A DNA stretch of 32,221 nt from an uncultured Eubacteriales bacterium (GCA_949288185.1 CASEIZ010000033.1:1-32221); one strand, 5' to 3'. Positions 1 through 8,328 are shown, counted from the stretch's first letter. Made by a program: numbers and translations. The notes: generated from the sequence alone by a model not told the origin.

Positions 1-6
1 AAAAAG

Positions 7-82
7 TGGGGCTTCCAGTGGGAATTGAACCCACGACCTCAGCCTTACCATGGCTGCGCTCTACCTACTGAGCTATAGAAGC
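7..82 (-). tRNA. tRNA-Thr (anticodon GGU)
   Basis: A full cloverleaf reads on the minus strand. The acceptor pair is GCTTCTA/TGGAAGC, the D stem GCTC/GAGC, the anticodon stem CAGCC/GGCTG with loop ATGGTAA (anticodon GGT, reading ACC and ACU), and the T stem GTGGG/CCCAC with loop TTCAATT. CCA is encoded at 7-9. The discriminator base (position 10) reads C on the tRNA strand, which is unusual for Thr and does not match the U73 expected by the thrS T-box bulge UGGA. The gene lies near thrS but diverges from it. Its downstream side runs off the window. Confidence 0.93.
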
Positions 83-269
83 ATATATAATAATTTTTTT
101 AGAAAATTTTTTAGAAAAATCATTTTTATTAAAAATTTATAACAAAAATTAATAAATAAAATGAATTTTCTACATAAAGATAAATGGCTAAAAGTATTGA
201 TTTTGTAGTGATTTATTAGTTTATATATTTTAGCATTTATACAAAATTTTACAATGGTATTTGAGTTAT
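83..269. other. AT-rich spacer, nothing recognised
   Basis: Very AT-rich sequence upstream of the intact tRNA-Thr and beyond the broken 3' side of the tRNA fragment. I see no ORF with a ribosome-binding site and no clear hairpin. Confidence 0.5.
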
Positions 270-317
270 GACCTCTACCTTACCAAGGCTGCACTCTACC
301 AACTGAGCTATAGAAGC
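270..317 (-). pseudogene. tRNA-Thr fragment (5' part only)
   Basis: Reading the minus strand from 317, about 48 nt match the 5' acceptor strand, D arm, anticodon arm and variable loop of the intact tRNA-Thr at 7-82, with about five mismatches. One of these puts an A-A mismatch in the anticodon stem. The homology stops where the T arm should begin and there is no 3' acceptor strand, so this cannot be a working tRNA. It looks like a decayed tandem duplicate. Mobile-element att scars normally keep the 3' part of a tRNA, so an att scar is less likely. Confidence 0.75.
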
Positions 318-430
318 AAATATTCATTTTAAAAAGGTAAAGAAATATAATGTTTCTTATATATTATTAAAAGTATCATGTAAGTCGTAATAGATTATAC
401 AATAGAAAAAAACAAAAGTAAATATTTCTA

Positions 431-459
431 TTGACTTTTTTAAAAAAAAGTTATAAAAT
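431..459 (+). promoter_or_regulatory. sigma-A type promoter of thrS
   Basis: TTGACT (431-436), a 17-nt spacer and TAAAAT (454-459) lie upstream of the T-box leader. The same TAAAAT form of -10 box recurs at rplU, the glycosyltransferase and the Tad-like operon. Confidence 0.6.
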
Positions 460-511
460 AGGTAACATAAGATAAAGACAAGTAAGAGAAAAAGTAAAAT
501 AAAGGTTATCT

Positions 512-703
512 AAAGAGAGGGTTAGCCATTGGCTGAAAGCTAATCTAGAAAAACATATTTGAAAAACTACCTCTTCAAGTTTTTGGTGAATAAGCCAAAC
601 GTGTAAGATACGTTATCATCTTTAAATTAAGTAAAAAATAGGATGGAACCGTGTGAATTTTAGCACTCCTATGGATATTTTAGAATGTCCATAGGAGTTT
701 TTT
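512..703 (+). promoter_or_regulatory. T-box leader of thrS
   Basis: The T-box signature AGGATGGAACCGTG (640-653) is present, with bulge UGGAACC. AGGA and GTG can pair with CAC and TCCT (664-670) to form the antiterminator. The competing terminator is a 15-bp hairpin (665-679 with 684-698, one U-G pair) followed by a T run to 703. A short Stem I can form from GAGAGG (515-520) with CCTCTT (570-575). Next to it ACU (566-568) and ACC (569-571) are both Thr codons and candidate specifiers. Uncharged tRNA-Thr should favour antitermination and thrS transcription. Confidence 0.9.
665..703 (+). terminator. T-box intrinsic terminator
   Basis: Perfect 11-bp outer stem ACTCCTATGGA/TCCATAGGAGT, extended inward by four pairs, loop of 4 nt, then a run of T. 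Its left arm overlaps the antiterminator, as expected for a T-box switch. Confidence 0.88.
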
Positions 704-804
704 GAATTTTAAAAGTTAATGTTTCCTATTCAACCAAAAACAACATGAAACAATAAACCAAAAAATCAAAAAAATCTAATGGACAAAATAAAGGAGGTTT
801 TATT

Positions 805-2751
805 ATGTTAAAAGTTACATTAAAAGACAATTCAGAAATTGAGGTGGAAAAAGGAACTAGCATTTTAGAAGTGGCAAAAAAAATTAGTGAAGGATTAGCA
901 AGAAATGCAACTTGTGGAGAAGTAGATGGAGAGGTAAAAGACTTAAGATATGAATTACAAGAAGATTGCAATTTAGTGATTCATACATTTCAAGAAGAGG
1001 ATTTAGAAGGAAAAAAAGCCTATTGGCATACAACATCCCATATTATGGCACAAGCTGTAAAAAGATTATTCCCAGATGTAAAATTTGCCATTGGTCCAAG
1101 TATTGATAATGGATTTTATTATGATTTTGATGTAGAAACCCCATTTACAGATGAAGATAAAGCAAAAATAGAAGAAGAAATGAAAAAAATCATTAAAGAA
1201 GATTTAGAAATTGAAAGATTTTCACTACCAAAAAAAGAAGCATTAGAATTCATGAAAGATCAACCATATAAAATAGAATTAATAGAAGAATTAATAGAAG
1301 AATTACCAGAAGGAGAAGAAATTAGTTTCTATAAACAAGGTGATTTTACAGATTTATGTGCAGGACCACATCTACTAAAAACAGGAAAAGTAAAAGCAGT
1401 AAAAATTCTTTCATCTTCAGGTGCTTATTGGAGAGGAAGCGAAAAGAATAAAATGCTTCAAAGAATTTATGCCATTTCTTTCCCAAAGAATAGTCAATTA
1501 CAAGAATATCTGGATTTCTTAGAAGAAGCAAAACAAAGAGACCATAGAAAAATTGGAAAAGATTTAGATATCTTCATGACACACAAATTAGTTGGTTCAG
1601 GACTTCCAATGTATTTACCAAATGGAGCAACCATAAGAAGAATTCTAGAAAGATATATTCAAGATAAAGAAATTGCATTAGGATATGCCCATGTATATAC
1701 ACCATCACTTGCCAATGTGGATTTATACAAAACCAGTGGACATTGGGATCATTACAAAGAAGACATGTTCCCTGTTATGAAAATGGATAATGAAGAAATG
1801 GTATTAAGACCAATGAACTGTCCACATCATATGTTAATCTATAAACATCAAATGCATTCCTATAGAGATTTACCAATTCGTATAGGAGAATTGGCACATG
1901 ATTTTCGTTATGAATCAAGTGGTAGTGTTTGTGGATTAGAGAGAGTTCGCCAAATGTGCCAAAATGATGCCCATTTATTTGTAAGACCAGACCAAATCAA
2001 AGAAGAAGTAGGAAGAGTTTTAAATTTAATAAAAGAGGTATATCAAAAGGACTTTGGATTCCCAGAATCAGCATTTAAATATAGATTATCATTGAGAGAC
2101 AAAGCAAATAAGGAAAAATACATTGATAATGATGAGATGTGGGAGACAGCAGAGAGTCAATTAAGAGACATCTTAAAAGAATTAAATATTGACTTCTATG
2201 AAGCAGAAGGAGAAGCAGCATTCTATGGACCTAAAATTGATATACAAATTAGAACAGCTTTAAACCATGATGTGACAATTCCAACTTGCCAATTAGACTT
2301 TGCTTTACCAGAAAGATTTGAATTAGAGTATATAGGAGAAGATGGAAAAGCACATAGACCAGTCGTTATTCATAGAGCGATTCTAGGTTCTTCAGATAGA
2401 TTTATTTCTTTCCTATTAGAAGAAACCAAAGGAAATTTACCTGTATGGGTGGCACCTGTACAAGTAAAAATTCTACCAATTACAGATAATCAACATGAAT
2501 ATGCTTATAAAGTAAAAGAAGTATTACAAGCAAAAGGTATTCGTGTGGAAGTGGATGATAGAAATGAAAAAACAGGATATAAAATTCGTGAAGCACAATT
2601 ACAAAAGATTCCATATATGTTGATTGTTGGTGAAAAAGAAGTGGAAGGAAATACGGTATCTATCCGTTCAAGAGAAGAAGGCGATATGGGTGCAAAATCA
2701 GTAGAAGAATTTACAAACGAGATATTAGATAGAATAGATAGTAAAAAATAA
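805..2751 (+). CDS. thrS: Threonine-tRNA ligase
   Basis: Class II aminoacyl-tRNA synthetase that charges tRNA-Thr in the cytoplasm. At 648 aa it is the normal full length. The N-terminal TGS domain covers about residues 1-60. The editing domain has the HxxxH metal/editing motif at H75-H79 and a later CAGPH segment. The catalytic core has the zinc-ligand segment MNCPHH, motif 2 around HDFRYESSG and motif 3 around HRAILGSSDR. The C-terminal anticodon-binding domain begins near PVWVAPVQV. The ATG follows a strong AAAGGAGG about 8 nt upstream. Expression is likely controlled by the T-box leader in front of it. No in-frame CGG codon was seen. Confidence 0.99.
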   Translation: MLKVTLKDNSEIEVEKGTSILEVAKKISEGLARNATCGEVDGEVKDLRYELQEDCNLVIHTFQEEDLEGKKAYWHTTSHIMAQAVKRLFPDVKFAIGPSIDNGFYYDFDVETPFTDEDKAKIEEEMKKIIKEDLEIERFSLPKKEALEFMKDQPYKIELIEELIEELPEGEEISFYKQGDFTDLCAGPHLLKTGKVKAVKILSSSGAYWRGSEKNKMLQRIYAISFPKNSQLQEYLDFLEEAKQRDHRKIGKDLDIFMTHKLVGSGLPMYLPNGATIRRILERYIQDKEIALGYAHVYTPSLANVDLYKTSGHWDHYKEDMFPVMKMDNEEMVLRPMNCPHHMLIYKHQMHSYRDLPIRIGELAHDFRYESSGSVCGLERVRQMCQNDAHLFVRPDQIKEEVGRVLNLIKEVYQKDFGFPESAFKYRLSLRDKANKEKYIDNDEMWETAESQLRDILKELNIDFYEAEGEAAFYGPKIDIQIRTALNHDVTIPTCQLDFALPERFELEYIGEDGKAHRPVVIHRAILGSSDRFISFLLEETKGNLPVWVAPVQVKILPITDNQHEYAYKVKEVLQAKGIRVEVDDRNEKTGYKIREAQLQKIPYMLIVGEKEVEGNTVSIRSREEGDMGAKSVEEFTNEILDRIDSKK

Positions 2752-2759
2752 ATTAACTT

Positions 2760-2944
2760 TTCAGTGTCCAATTCCTCGAAGGTATATATATTATATTTTT
2801 CGCTATCCCAACACCTTACATACTGTAATTAAATTAGCTCCCACGGGACTGTCGCTAATTTATAATAACAGTATGTAGTGTGTCGGTCCCCACGAAACCC
2901 GCTTAAAATATAATATATATACCTTCGAGGAATTGGACACTGAA
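2760..2944. repeat. 185-bp palindromic element (type 1)
   Basis: A perfect 40-bp inverted repeat bounds the element (2760-2799 and 2905-2944). Inside is a second inverted pair: TACATACTGT and AAATTAGC on the left face GCTAATTT and ACAGTATGTA on the right, around an apical loop rich in C and G. The result is a long hairpin with one large internal loop. It starts 9 bp after the thrS stop codon and has no ORF of note. It could be a MITE-like non-autonomous element or a structured RNA/terminator. No transposase is nearby. Confidence 0.85.
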
Positions 2945-2989
2945 TTGTAAGCAATTTAAAGGATATTCTAAAAAAATCATTTGAAATAG

Positions 2990-3018
2990 TTGACACTAAT
3001 AGTATTTTATGGTAAAAT
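2990..3018 (+). promoter_or_regulatory. sigma-A type promoter of rplU
   Basis: Consensus TTGACA (2990-2995), a 17-nt spacer and TAAAAT (3013-3018), just before the structured leader of rplU. A strong promoter fits a ribosomal protein operon. Confidence 0.85.
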
Positions 3019-3123
3019 AGGTAACTGTAATCCGCTTAGTCAAGGTACATAAATACTAACAAATAGTGTTAGTTACCTTTTTTTAAGGATTAGCGAGTAT
3101 ACAAATAAGGGAGGTGCATTTTA
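3019..3123 (+). promoter_or_regulatory. Ribosomal L21-type leader with attenuator
   Basis: GGTAACT (3020-3026) can pair with AGTTACC (3071-3077), which is followed by seven T (3078-3084). An inner hairpin CTAAC/GTTAG lies at 3056-3072. A competing pairing joins TAATCC (3028-3033) to GGATTA (3087-3092), so terminator and anti-terminator forms are both possible. Position and shape match the L21 leaders known in Firmicutes, where the ribosomal protein is thought to control its own operon. Assignment to that RNA family is by context, not by a model search. Confidence 0.6.
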
Positions 3124-3124
3124 G

Positions 3125-3511
3125 ATGTACGCAATAATTGAAAGCTGTGGAAAACAATACAAAGTAGCAGAAGGAGATGTTGTATTTTTCGAAAAACTAG
3201 ATGCAGAAGAAGGTAAAAAAGTTACTTTTGATAAAGTAATACTAGTTTCAGAAGAAGGAAAAGTACAAATTGGAAATCCTTATGTGAAAGGTGTAAAAGT
3301 AGAAGGAAAAGTAGTTTCTCATGGTAAAGGTAAAAAAATCATTGTTTTCAAAATGAAAGCGAAAAAGAATTATAGAAGAAAACAAGGACATAGACAACCA
3401 TATACAAAAGTAGAAATTACATCAATCAAAACAGCTGCTAAGAAAGCAGAAACAAAAGCAGCAAGTGCAAAAGCTGAAACAAAAAAAGTTGCTGAAAAAG
3501 CAGAAGCTTAA
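3125..3511 (+). CDS. rplU: 50S ribosomal protein L21
   Basis: Large-subunit ribosomal protein that binds 23S rRNA. The first 100 or so residues are a standard L21: start [18 protein letters not shown], then the basic segment [19 protein letters not shown]. At 128 aa it is longer than the usual length of about 103 because of a low-complexity tail rich in Lys, Ala and Glu (about residues 102-128), probably a disordered extension. GGGAGGTG precedes the ATG. It is co-transcribed with rpmA, 58 nt downstream. The prp protease gene that Firmicutes normally carry between rplU and rpmA is missing. Confidence 0.97.
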   Translation: MYAIIESCGKQYKVAEGDVVFFEKLDAEEGKKVTFDKVILVSEEGKVQIGNPYVKGVKVEGKVVSHGKGKKIIVFKMKAKKNYRRKQGHRQPYTKVEITSIKTAAKKAETKAASAKAETKKVAEKAEA

Positions 3512-3569
3512 TTATTTTTAGAATAATCAAAATGAGATAAAAAATCTGAACCGAAAGGAGTGAAAGAGC

Positions 3570-3830
3570 ATGGCTCATAAAAAAGGGCAAGGTAGTAGCC
3601 ATAACGGTAGAGAGAGTGAATCAAAGCGTCTTGGAGTAAAAAGAGCTGATGGTCAATTTGTTCTAGCTGGAAATATCTTAGTAAGACAAAGAGGAACAAA
3701 AGTACATCCAGGAACCAATGTTGGTAAAGGTAGTGATGATACTTTATATGCATTAGTAGACGGAACAGTTAAATTTGAAAGAAAAGGTAGAGATAAAAAA
3801 CAAGTTAGTGTTTATCCAGTAGAATCATAA
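3570..3830 (+). CDS. rpmA: 50S ribosomal protein L27, short N-terminal form
   Basis: Large-subunit protein whose N-terminus reaches the peptidyl-transferase centre. The 86-aa protein has the family core [20 protein letters not shown]. Most Firmicutes make L27 with an N-terminal extension ending in a hydrophobic FF motif that the Prp protease removes. Here the protein starts directly at [10 protein letters not shown], like the form in Proteobacteria, and an in-frame TGA lies 7-9 nt before the ATG, so no longer start is possible. The ribosome-binding site is AAAGGAG. Loss of the extension agrees with the missing prp gene upstream. Confidence 0.97.
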   Translation: MAHKKGQGSSHNGRESESKRLGVKRADGQFVLAGNILVRQRGTKVHPGTNVGKGSDDTLYALVDGTVKFERKGRDKKQVSVYPVES

Positions 3831-3844
3831 AAAATATATAGAAG

Positions 3845-3874
3845 GAATCAAGTTATAAGCTTGGTTCTTTTTTT
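3845..3874 (+). terminator. Terminator of rplU-rpmA
   Basis: GAATCAAG (3845-3852) pairs with CTTGGTTC (3860-3867) with one wobble, followed by seven T. Confidence 0.75.
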
Positions 3875-3879
3875 GCTAA

Positions 3880-4070
3880 TTGAGGGATTTTGGAGACGGA
3901 CTCATTTTTCCCTTTTTAAAAATTAGAAAATTTAAAAATATAGACAAGAAAATAATATAGTTTTGCATATAGAAAGTTAGTTTATACATATAATTATGTA
4001 ATGGCAGTATATTTTTTTGATTTATTAATACAAAAAAGGGAAAAATGAGTCCGTCCCCAAAATCCCTCAA
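3880..4070. repeat. Palindromic element, GGGGACGGA family, copy A
   Basis: 38-bp inverted repeats (3880-3917 and 4033-4070) carry TTTTGGRGACGGA and a CATTTTTCCC segment, with one mismatch between arms (GGA versus GGG). The interior is AT-rich and has no gene. Copy B at 29800-30282 shares most of the arm sequence. A second related motif follows the right arm at about 4071-4100 (GTCCC ... CGTCCCC). Similar GGGGACGG palindromes are common in Firmicute genomes, so a REP- or MITE-like mobile repeat is likely. No transposase is present. Confidence 0.85.
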
Positions 4071-4132
4071 AATGTCCCAAACAGAAACGTCCCCAAAAGG
4101 ACAAAAATATTTTAAATATTTCTAAAAAACCA

Positions 4133-4161
4133 TTTACATTTTGAAAAAATTTGTATAAAAT
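4133..4161 (+). promoter_or_regulatory. Promoter of the glycosyltransferase gene
   Basis: TTTACA (4133-4138), a 17-nt spacer and TAAAAT (4156-4161). Confidence 0.6.
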
Positions 4162-4223
4162 ATATTAAAATGAGTTAAATTGTCGTAAACGAAAGAAAAT
4201 CAAAAATGAAAGGGAGTATATCA

Positions 4224-5519
4224 ATGAAAATATTGATGTTAACATGGGAATACCCACCAAGAGTAGTAGGAGGAATTGCAAGAGTTGTATATGATTTATC
4301 AAGAACTTTATTAAAAGATGGTCATGATGTAACAGTTGTTACATATAAGGACGGGGATGCACCTTATTTTGAAGATGATAAAGGTGTAAAAGTATATAGA
4401 GTAGATAATTATATGATAAATCCAAATAATTTTATCGATTGGATTATGCAATTAAACTTTAATTTAATTGCAAAGGCTAATGAAATCATAGCTGAACAAG
4501 GAAATTTTGATGTCATTCATGCACATGATTGGTTAGTTGCATATGCAGCAAAAACATTAAAAAATTCATATAATATACCAATTGTTGCAACAATTCATGC
4601 AACAGAAGCTGGAAGAAATAGTGGGATTCATGATGAGACGCAAAGATATATCAATGATACAGAATGGATGTTAACATATGAAGCTTCAGAGGTAATTGTC
4701 AATAGCAATTATATGAAAAATGAATTACAAAGATTATTCGGATTACCTTATGAAAAAATAAATGTTGTACCAAACGGAGTTAATTTAAATCTATTTAATG
4801 GTGTAGAAAGAGATTATACCTTTAGAAGAAGATTTGCAATGGATAATGAAAAAATCATATTATTTATGGGAAGATTAGTTTATGAAAAAGGTGTACAACA
4901 TTTAATCAGTGCTATGCCTAAAATTTTAAATGGATATCATGATTCAAAATTAGTTATCTGTGGAAAAGGCGGAATGCTAGATGAATTACAAGCACAAGTA
5001 AATGCGATGGGAATTGCCAATAAAGTATATTTTGCAGGATATATGCATGGTAAAGACGTACAAAAAATGTATAAGGCAGCAGATATAGCTGTATTTCCAA
5101 GTACATATGAACCATTTGGAATTGTGGCATTAGAAGCTATGTTATCAGAAAATCCAATAGTTGTATCAGATATTGGAGGATTAAATGAAATTGTACAACA
5201 CAGAGAAAATGGAATGAAAGCATATTGTGGAAATCCAAATTCAATAGCAGATTCTATCTTAGAATTACTATATGATCATAAATTGTGTGCAGATATAACA
5301 AAAAAAGCAAAAAATAAAGTAAGAAATGAGTATAATTGGAGTAAGATTGCCCAAGACACACATTTCACATATCAAAAAGCAATTTGTCAATCTATGGCTG
5401 AGAAACAAAAAAGACAACTTGAACAAGAAAGAGCTAAGAAAACGAAAAAGACAATTAAAGGTGACAATGAAATTACGAATTTACTTAACTTTAGAAAACG
5501 CCATCAAGCTTATGCTTAA
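4224..5519 (+). CDS. GT4-family glycosyltransferase (glycogen-synthase-like)
   Basis: GT-B fold retaining glycosyltransferase of 431 aa. The N-terminal Rossmann half opens with KILMLTWEYPPRVVGGIARV, the typical acceptor-side loop. The C-terminal donor-binding half has FMGRLVYEKGVQHL and the family E-x7-E motif in YEPFGIVALEAM. A basic tail rich in Lys, Glu and Gln (last 55 or so residues) is unusual. I chose the ATG at 4224 because AAGGGAG lies 8 nt upstream; the in-frame ATG at 4206 has no ribosome-binding site. Substrate cannot be read from sequence: ADP- or UDP-glucose glucan synthesis and envelope glycan assembly are both possible. It appears to be a single-gene transcript. Confidence 0.9.
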   Translation: MKILMLTWEYPPRVVGGIARVVYDLSRTLLKDGHDVTVVTYKDGDAPYFEDDKGVKVYRVDNYMINPNNFIDWIMQLNFNLIAKANEIIAEQGNFDVIHAHDWLVAYAAKTLKNSYNIPIVATIHATEAGRNSGIHDETQRYINDTEWMLTYEASEVIVNSNYMKNELQRLFGLPYEKINVVPNGVNLNLFNGVERDYTFRRRFAMDNEKIILFMGRLVYEKGVQHLISAMPKILNGYHDSKLVICGKGGMLDELQAQVNAMGIANKVYFAGYMHGKDVQKMYKAADIAVFPSTYEPFGIVALEAMLSENPIVVSDIGGLNEIVQHRENGMKAYCGNPNSIADSILELLYDHKLCADITKKAKNKVRNEYNWSKIAQDTHFTYQKAICQSMAEKQKRQLEQERAKKTKKTIKGDNEITNLLNFRKRHQAYA

Positions 5520-5586
5520 ATATTATTTAATAGATAAAATGACAAATATAAATGAATTATATAAAAATCTAGAATATCAAATAAGA

Positions 5587-5622
5587 GAGTTTCAAATTTG
5601 CTTTGAGATTCTTTTATTTTTT
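5587..5622 (+). terminator. Terminator after the glycosyltransferase
   Basis: GAGTTTCAAA (5587-5596) pairs with TTTGAGATTC (5602-5611), with two wobble pairs, then TTTTATTTTTT. The rest of the gap to era is AT-rich and shows no gene. Confidence 0.6.
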
Positions 5623-5721
5623 AGAGAGGAATCTGCTTAAATGAAAAAAGTTTGATTTGACACATACTTAAAAAAGTTAAAGAAATTTCACAAATTCTAC
5701 AAATTTAGCAAAAAAATAGTG

Positions 5722-5727
5722 TATAAT
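5722..5727 (+). promoter_or_regulatory. -10 box upstream of era
   Basis: TATAAT directly preceded by GTG. No convincing -35 box at 17 nt, so only the -10 is called. Confidence 0.4.
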
Positions 5728-5806
5728 ATAAACAGAAAAAATATAGAAAAGCATATGATAAAAAATAAATGATAGATTAATTAAATAATAACTAGGAGGA
5801 AAAAAT

Positions 5807-6709
5807 ATGGCAGAATTCAAATCAGGATTTGTAACATTAATTGGAAGAACAAATGTGGGAAAATCAACACTTTTAAATTTATTAGTGGGAGAAAAAGTAG
5901 CAGCCATTGCCAACAAAGTGCAAACTACTAGAACAGCGATAAAAGGAATTGTCAATAGACCGAATTCACAAATTATTTTTACAGATACCCCAGGGATTCA
6001 TAAACCAAAGCATAAATTAAATGAAACGATGAATGAAACTTCTTTTTCAAGTATACCAGATGCAGATATCTTATTATTTTTAATAGAAGCAACAAGTGAA
6101 GATATTGGAAAAGGAGATAGACTTATTTTAGAAAAAATAAAAGAAACTAAAAGAAAAACAATATTGATTATTAATAAGATTGATTTAGTAAAAAGAGAAA
6201 CTTTATTGAGACTAATTGATATATATAGTAAAGAATATGATTTTGAAGCAGTGATACCAATATCTGCAACAAATGCAAAATATAGAGAAACGATTTTAGA
6301 CGAGATTGAAAAGAACTTAAAAGAAGGACCTGCATATTATGATATAGAAGAATATACAGATCAAACCATGAGACAATTAGCAGAAGAAACCATTAGAGAA
6401 AAGGCTTTAAAATTGTTACAAGATGAAGTACCACATGGAATTTATGTAGAAGTGGAAAAAATGAAATTGAGAAAAAATAAAAATGGAGAAGAGATTTACG
6501 ATATAGAAGCAACAATTTATTGCTTACGAGAATCTCATAAAGGAATTATTATTGGAAAAAATGGAGAAATGTTAAAAAGGATTGGAAGAGCTGCAAGAAT
6601 TGATATGGAAGAAAATTTTGGCCTAAAAATTAATTTAAAAACTTGGGTAAAAGTAAAAGAAGATTGGATAGATAATCCGTCCATTGTTAACAAATTTAAA
6701 TTGCAATAA
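5807..6709 (+). CDS. era: GTPase Era
   Basis: Essential GTPase that binds the 3' end of 16S rRNA during 30S assembly. Full length (300 aa). G1 is GRTNVGKST (13-21, with Thr where Pro is common), G3 is DTPG (60-63) and G4 is NKID (123-126). The C-terminal KH domain has IIIGKNGEMLKRIG. AGGAGG lies 8 nt before the ATG. It is the first gene of era-yqzL-recO, a conserved order in Firmicutes. Confidence 0.98.
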   Translation: MAEFKSGFVTLIGRTNVGKSTLLNLLVGEKVAAIANKVQTTRTAIKGIVNRPNSQIIFTDTPGIHKPKHKLNETMNETSFSSIPDADILLFLIEATSEDIGKGDRLILEKIKETKRKTILIINKIDLVKRETLLRLIDIYSKEYDFEAVIPISATNAKYRETILDEIEKNLKEGPAYYDIEEYTDQTMRQLAEETIREKALKLLQDEVPHGIYVEVEKMKLRKNKNGEEIYDIEATIYCLRESHKGIIIGKNGEMLKRIGRAARIDMEENFGLKINLKTWVKVKEDWIDNPSIVNKFKLQ

Positions 6710-6779
6710 AGTTGTTGAATAATAAAAATCAAAATTGCAAAAGATAATAGTGAAAACTAAAAAATGGAGATGATAGCTT

Positions 6780-6962
6780 ATGATAAAAAAGATTGCATGG
6801 GAAGCATTTAAAAATACAGGAGACATTAATACGTATCTAGAATTAAAACAAATAGAAAATATAGAAGATAAAATAGAAAAAAATGATTTAAATACTGGAA
6901 ATATAGAATTTCAAGGAAATTTTGTAGATAAACAGAATTTGCAAGGAAAAGAAGAACTATAA
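6780..6962 (+). CDS. yqzL: YqzL-like small protein
   Basis: 60-aa protein between era and recO. The start MIKKIAWEAFKNTGDINTYLELK matches the YqzL pattern (aromatic residue, FxxTGxIxxYLxxK), and the position is that of yqzL in other Firmicutes. The remaining 35 residues are acidic and polar with no visible domain. GGAGATG precedes the ATG. Function unknown; probably translated with recO, 24 nt downstream. Confidence 0.85.
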   Translation: MIKKIAWEAFKNTGDINTYLELKQIENIEDKIEKNDLNTGNIEFQGNFVDKQNLQGKEEL

Positions 6963-6986
6963 AATTTAATTTAGAGGGAATATAAA

Positions 6987-7715
6987 ATGGCAACAGTAAA
7001 GGTAAAAGGAATTATATTATCTGAAAACAACATGGGTGACTATGATAAAATGCTAACAATATTAACACCTAATTTTGGAAAAATATCGTGTTCTGCTAAA
7101 GGAGCTAGAAGACCTAAAAGTGCTCTTTTAGCAGGAACACAGTTATTCTGTTTTGGAGAATATTTACTATATCAAGGGACAAGTACATATCATATGAATT
7201 CCTGTGAAACGATAGAAATGTTTTATAAATTACGAACAGATTTAGATAAATTAAAATATGCGATACATATCAATAAAATTGTACAAGATGTGACAGATGA
7301 AAACGAAAACTGTTACAATATACTTCAATTATATTTAAATACATTATATATGTTATCAGAAACGCAAAAAGACAAAGAATTAATTGTTAGTATTTTTAAA
7401 CTAAGGTTATTATCTATATTAGGATTTATGCCTAGAGTAATGGCTTGTGTCAGTTGCAGAGAAAAAGAGAATTTACAATATTTTAGTATACGAGACAATG
7501 GATTTAAATGCGAACCATGTAGTAGACAAGATAAATCTTCTCTATATATGTCAGAAAGTACGAAAAATGCAATCAAATATACGATATCTGCTCCAGCGAA
7601 AAAACTATTTTCGTTTGAATTAAAAAATGAAGCTTTAGAGGAATTTAAACTCATTACAAGAATATATTTTAATGAGAAAATGGAAAAAGAATATAAGGTG
7701 GAAGAAATCTTTTAA
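6987..7715 (+). CDS. recO: DNA repair protein RecO
   Basis: RecF-pathway mediator that helps load RecA onto SSB-coated DNA and anneals strands. 242 aa, normal length. The N-terminal OB fold is about 1-80 (VKVKGIILSENNMGDYDKML) and a helical domain follows. The zinc knuckle ligands are C154, C157, C175 and C178. GAGGG lies before the ATG. It is the last gene of the era cluster; hpf follows 85 nt after its stop. Confidence 0.97.
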   Translation: MATVKVKGIILSENNMGDYDKMLTILTPNFGKISCSAKGARRPKSALLAGTQLFCFGEYLLYQGTSTYHMNSCETIEMFYKLRTDLDKLKYAIHINKIVQDVTDENENCYNILQLYLNTLYMLSETQKDKELIVSIFKLRLLSILGFMPRVMACVSCREKENLQYFSIRDNGFKCEPCSRQDKSSLYMSESTKNAIKYTISAPAKKLFSFELKNEALEEFKLITRIYFNEKMEKEYKVEEIF

Positions 7716-7800
7716 AAATAGGTTGAAAAAAAGAAAAATAACATATATAATAAGCATATATCATAAATTAGAAAACAGAAAAGAGAAGGGAGCGATTTTT

Positions 7801-8328
7801 ATGAAAATAAAAATAATAGGAAAGGAACTAAAGATAACAGAAGCAATAAACGATTATGTTGAAAAAAAATTAGACAGAATTGATAAATATTTTGAAGATG
7901 CAGAAGCAGACGTTACTTTAAGAACAGAAAAAAATGAACAAATAGCAGAGATATGTGTATTAGCAGGAGGAGAAAAATATAGAGCAGTAACAGAAGATAA
8001 AGATATGTATGCATCTATTGACAAAGATATAGACATATTAGAAGGACAAATTAGAAAAGTAAAAACAAAAAAAGAAAAAATACTAAGAGAAGGTAGTATT
8101 AAAACAATGGACTTATCAGAAGATAAAGTTTCTGATGTAACAAATGAAATTATAAAAACTTCTTATTATGAAATTAAACCAATGTTACCAGAAGATGCAG
8201 TATTGAAATTACAAGAAAAACCAACACATAATTTCTTAACATTTATTAATGTAGAAACAGGAAAAGTAAATGTTATACATAAATTAAAAGATGGTAAAAA
8301 TTATGGCTTAGTAGAACCAGAAGCTTAA
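7801..8328 (+). CDS. hpf: Long-form ribosome hibernation promoting factor
   Basis: Dimerises 70S ribosomes into inactive 100S particles in stationary phase. 175 aa, the long form. The N-terminal S30AE/YfiA domain is about 1-95 (KIIGKELKITEAINDYVEKKL), followed by a charged linker. The C-terminal dimerisation domain is about 118-175 (YYEIKPMLPEDAVLKLQ ... HNFLTFIN). I chose the ATG at 7801, which has AGAAGGGAG 8 nt upstream. A longer in-frame ORF reaches back into recO, but its N-terminal residues do not fit the family. Confidence 0.96.
   Translation: MKIKIIGKELKITEAINDYVEKKLDRIDKYFEDAEADVTLRTEKNEQIAEICVLAGGEKYRAVTEDKDMYASIDKDIDILEGQIRKVKTKKEKILREGSIKTMDLSEDKVSDVTNEIIKTSYYEIKPMLPEDAVLKLQEKPTHNFLTFINVETGKVNVIHKLKDGKNYGLVEPEA

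Noticed and set aside
270..317. tRNA fragment as an integration scar
   Set aside because: att scars at tRNA genes usually keep the 3' part. This is a 5' fragment with mismatches, and no integrase is nearby.
2760..2944. Retron or CRISPR-like element
   Set aside because: There is no reverse transcriptase, no cas gene and no direct repeat-spacer pattern; only inverted repeats.
5326..5640. 104-aa ORF overlapping the glycosyltransferase end
   Set aside because: It is an out-of-frame shadow of a Lys-rich coding tail, with no start signal.
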